8,097 nt of DNA, from the NCBI GenBank assembly GCA_936914845.1, contig CAKZGE010000013.1, positions 1 to 8,097 on the forward strand. The letters run 5' to 3'. The stretch is from an uncultured Chloracidobacterium sp. (GTDB taxonomy: Bacteria > Acidobacteriota > Blastocatellia > Pyrinomonadales > Pyrinomonadaceae). The position numbers were made by a program, and so were the translations under genes. Shown here piece after piece: positions 5,897 through 8,097 of this stretch. A model generated the notes under the pieces. The model ran no database searches and had not been told where the DNA came from. It saw only the letters and a program-made list of their open reading frames with translations. Positions within the stretch are counted from its first letter, which is position 1; every line of letters begins with the position of its first letter.

Positions 5897-6307
5897 CTAA
5901 TCGTTAAGATTTTGAAGCTCAAAATCTTTGGCAACTACGAGCAGATTTCCTGAAGGTGGTACTAAGCTGATCTCAAAGACCACGAGACTCGTTAATTCGA
6001 ATTTTTCAGGCGTCAATTCTGGCAAAGACCTAAGTCTCATTTTCAATTCTTCTGAAATTTCTTCGTGACAAGTTGCGTCCCAAATCATCCCTGAGCAGAA
6101 CTGTAGCGCGAGAAGGTCGATACTGGCCGTCAAATATCGTACTTCAAGAAATGAGATTCGGGTTTCGCTTATATCAACTTCTGTCGAATGCTTAATAATA
6201 AGGGTTATTCCATAAAGACCTCCATCATTTCGAATGGCGACTTTTTTTAATAAAGAGTCGTGCCATGGAATCTCGGCGAATCTATAAACTTTGTTTGTTG
6301 TATCCAT
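5897..6307 (-). CDS. Small protein (136 aa), probable immunity protein of cassette 1
   Basis: The ATG at 6307 lies 5 nt after the TAA of the rhs gene, with no purine-rich ribosome site, so translation probably depends on the upstream gene. The product begins MDTTNKVYRFAEIPWHDSLL. An early PWHDSxL followed by a beta-rich part (KKVAIRNDGGLYGITLIIKH) recalls a recurrent layout of small immunity-type proteins, but I cannot assign a family. A long middle helix-forming stretch (EEISEELKMRLRSLPELTPEKFEL) and a hydrophobic strand near the end follow. No signal peptide or membrane segment is seen, consistent with a cytoplasmic neutraliser. Inferred partner: the histidine-containing tip at 6316-6978. 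Confidence 0.7.
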   Translation of the reverse strand: MDTTNKVYRFAEIPWHDSLLKKVAIRNDGGLYGITLIIKHSTEVDISETRISFLEVRYLTASIDLLALQFCSGMIWDATCHEEISEELKMRLRSLPELTPEKFELTSLVVFEISLVPPSGNLLVVAKDFELQNLND

Positions 6308-6312
6308 AATTT

Positions 6313-8097
6313 TTAAGGGATAACCGGTACTAAAACCGGAATTCGGATTGGGATTCTAATGGGTACAGTTGGTCGTACGGGTACCGGAACTCGCCCCGGT
6401 ACTGGTAAAACCACAAAAGAATCGATCAACTCCGCGGGCGGTTTGATAATTCGATCGCCATCTTCATCCACTGATTCCTCACTACCCACGGGAATCTCAC
6501 TTCCTGGCTGGCGTGGTCCATATGCCTCATCGTTCCAGTCCCACCAGTGAGCGTGGGGATCGCCAGCTCCATGATTGTGTCCGAAGTCGATATCGACTTT
6601 TGCCGATCCTTTCCCATTATAAAAACGAAGTGTGTATTTTCCCGGCCCGTTCCCGCGAAATTTGTCATACCCATTGGGTTTACCTTTTGTAGGTGTGCGT
6701 AACGAGCCCAGACCACCCCACGGGTTCGAAATTTCGTTGTCGTCATACTCAGCTCTTACCTCAACAGAGGCAGGTTCCGCCGCTGCCGACACGGTTCCGT
6801 TTGAGTTCAAGGAAACATGTGAGCCGACAAGATTCTTGTATTTTTTTCGCGAAATACTTTCCAGTAAGATTACGGTACCATTGGCCGACCTATAGTCCTT
6901 GTATTTTTCGCCATTTTTTTCGTATTCTTTATCATCAATCCAGATGAAATTTTGATCGTCCATAGTGAGCCATATCATCCCTGAAGGATCAATAAATACG
7001 GTAGGACGATTCAGACAATAGATGTAACGATTCCAAGACTGCGGGACGGTAACAAAGCCGCTTCCTCCAAACGGGTCGGGACTGCTAAAACGGCCAAAGC
7101 CTGAGTTAAAATATCTAGTTTGAGCGAAATCTAGGTCATTTTCATTATCCCGTTCATAGCCGGTGAATTTTTGACGGACGTTGTCGCTGTCACCGTAGCC
7201 TTGTGCGGTCGTTCGGCCGCCGGAGCCTGTGTAAATTTCTTCGCCGAAAGGCTTCAGATCGTCTCGTGAAATTACTTGTCCGGTTTCGTCGGTCTTTATT
7301 CGAGGGCTGCCCAGGTGATCTGCCGTCAGATACGTGATCTTTGCGTCTTGCGGCGGTGCGACCTCATTCGCATATTCGGCGATGGTTTTTCCGGGGGCGT
7401 CATACACGAAGATCACCGTTTCTGTGTTTGAGACTTTCTTTATGCGTTTTCCGTCGCCGTCGAAGAAATATTCGCCGATGGTTTGGCCGTTTGCATCTTT
7501 GACCAGCCTTTGCTTGTTCTCGCTGTCGTAGTTGAAGGTTCGGCCGAGATTGTCCGTGATGACGTTTCCGCTGAGATCATAGGTGAATCCGCTGGCTGTT
7601 GTGAAGCGGTTGTTTGTCGCGTCGATCTGCGGCGTTTGATCGTTCACCAATGTATTGCCTTCGAATTCTTGAAGCGCGGTTCTATTTCCAAAACGATCAT
7701 ATCCGAACGTCTGTTTCCACGATTGATTCCCGCTGATAGTTTCCGTTGCTTGGGTTAGTCGGTTCAATGAATCGTAGATGTAATTCTGCGTTGCCACAAA
7801 GCCCGCATTGCTTCCGACAGTCGGAACGGTGATCGTCTGGCTGAGGACATTGCCGTTGTTGTTGGTCGTGCCGTAGCTGTAATCGAGCTTGAGCAGATCA
7901 GTTGCTCCGTTGGTGGCACCGAGGGCGATCAGCGTCGGCTGCAGGCGGGAATTGAACTGCGTCGATTCCCAGCGGCCGTTGCCGAGCTGCATCGAGGTCA
8001 CCGCTCCGGCAGCGTTGTAGGTGAAGTTACGGGCATAGCTCCACAGGCCGGAACGGTTCGTGCAGACACCGTTCGTCAGCAAGGTTCCATCCAGACA
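6313..8097 (-). CDS. Rhs cassette 1: Rhs core with histidine-cluster tip, partial at 5' end
   Basis: The frame is open to the window edge (LDGT precedes the TTG at 8082), so the true start is outside. Rhs repeats (YIYDSLNRL, FGYDRFGNR, YDLSGNV, FNYDSENKQ, FFDGDGKR), DHLGSPR, GYERD-ENDLDFAQTRY, GRFSSPDP and NRYIYCLNRPTVFIDPSG make up the core, ending about residue 368 counted from 8082. The 221-residue tip follows. Its centre has GPGKYTLRFYNGKG, then DIDFGHNHGAGDPHAHWWDW, with four His at about 502, 504, 510 and 512, likely metal-binding or catalytic. The same DID-xx-H-HG-G-PH-H layout recurs in tips I have seen on other Rhs proteins, but I cannot name the family. The last 33 residues (557-589) are an unusual Pro/Val/Ile/Arg-rich tail (PVPGRVPVPVRPTVPIRIP). 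If complete upstream, this is the only one of the three that could be a functional exported toxin. Confidence 0.9.
   Translation of the reverse strand, partial: CLDGTLLTNGVCTNRSGLWSYARNFTYNAAGAVTSMQLGNGRWESTQFNSRLQPTLIALGATNGATDLLKLDYSYGTTNNNGNVLSQTITVPTVGSNAGFVATQNYIYDSLNRLTQATETISGNQSWKQTFGYDRFGNRTALQEFEGNTLVNDQTPQIDATNNRFTTASGFTYDLSGNVITDNLGRTFNYDSENKQRLVKDANGQTIGEYFFDGDGKRIKKVSNTETVIFVYDAPGKTIAEYANEVAPPQDAKITYLTADHLGSPRIKTDETGQVISRDDLKPFGEEIYTGSGGRTTAQGYGDSDNVRQKFTGYERDNENDLDFAQTRYFNSGFGRFSSPDPFGGSGFVTVPQSWNRYIYCLNRPTVFIDPSGMIWLTMDDQNFIWIDDKEYEKNGEKYKDYRSANGTVILLESISRKKYKNLVGSHVSLNSNGTVSAAAEPASVEVRAEYDDNEISNPWGGLGSLRTPTKGKPNGYDKFRGNGPGKYTLRFYNGKGSAKVDIDFGHNHGAGDPHAHWWDWNDEAYGPRQPGSEIPVGSEESVDEDGDRIIKPPAELIDSFVVLPVPGRVPVPVRPTVPIRIPIRIPVLVPVIP
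7366..7788 (-). repeat. Core block shared by cassettes 1 and 2 (copy in cassette 1)
   Basis: This is the counterpart of 5055-5477: 423 nt, gap-free. One small variable island lies inside (about 7645-7665, encoding NTLVND where cassette 2 has TTQTNN). Confidence 0.85.
7871..8037 (-). repeat. Core block shared by cassettes 1 and 3 (copy in cassette 1)
   Basis: These 167 nt align without gaps to 3097-3263 in cassette 3; both encode TSMQLGNGRWESTQFNSRLQP followed by IALGAT. Cassette 2 diverges here (SMRLGNGKFENTVFNSRLQP, then IGLGSSVSDYG). Confidence 0.75.

Overview
This window holds a tandem array of three Rhs (YD-repeat) toxin cassettes on the minus strand, read from right to left. Each has an Rhs core segment, a variable C-terminal tip (the presumptive toxin) and one or two small unrelated genes in the place where immunity genes sit. 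The cores carry the usual markers of the Rhs repeat-associated core: YD-type repeats, DHLGSPR, then a GYERD...LDFAxARY...GRF motif. The wording of these cores (NGNVLSQTITVP, SWKQTF-YDR-GNR, FNSRLQP) resembles Rhs proteins I associate with Acidobacteriota, especially Blastocatellia/Pyrinomonadaceae. That assignment is recall and is weak, because the window has no rRNA or housekeeping gene.

Layout from right to left. Cassette 1 (8097-5897) is the 3' part of an rhs gene running off the window edge. Its tip has a histidine cluster and an unusual proline/valine tail, and a 136-aa gene follows 5 nt later. Cassette 2 (5850-3647) is an rhs segment without its usual N-terminal part. A one-base deletion near 4976 breaks it into two frames. 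Its tip looks like an ADP-ribosyltransferase, and a 110-aa gene overlaps its stop by 4 nt. Cassette 3 (3452-1695, then 1448-700) is another rhs segment with no credible start codon. Its tip is small, basic and histidine-containing. After a 246-bp gap with a hairpin come two overlapping or abutting AT-rich genes of 152 and about 95 aa. On the far left is a convergent plus-strand gene of unknown function (168 aa), preceded by two copies of a 20-nt palindrome-containing repeat.

How it fits together. Cassettes 2 and 3 look like displaced 'orphan' Rhs-tip/immunity modules downstream of an rhs gene, as known for rhs and cdiA loci, where such modules can supply new tips by homologous recombination. 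Two sequence observations support recombination. First, the three cores are mosaic: 1 and 3 agree in one block, 1 and 2 in the next, and 2 and 3 in the last. Second, homology of cassettes 2 and 3 begins at the same short sequence (CAGACRACCGAYG). Toxin and immunity roles are inferred from position and architecture, not shown.
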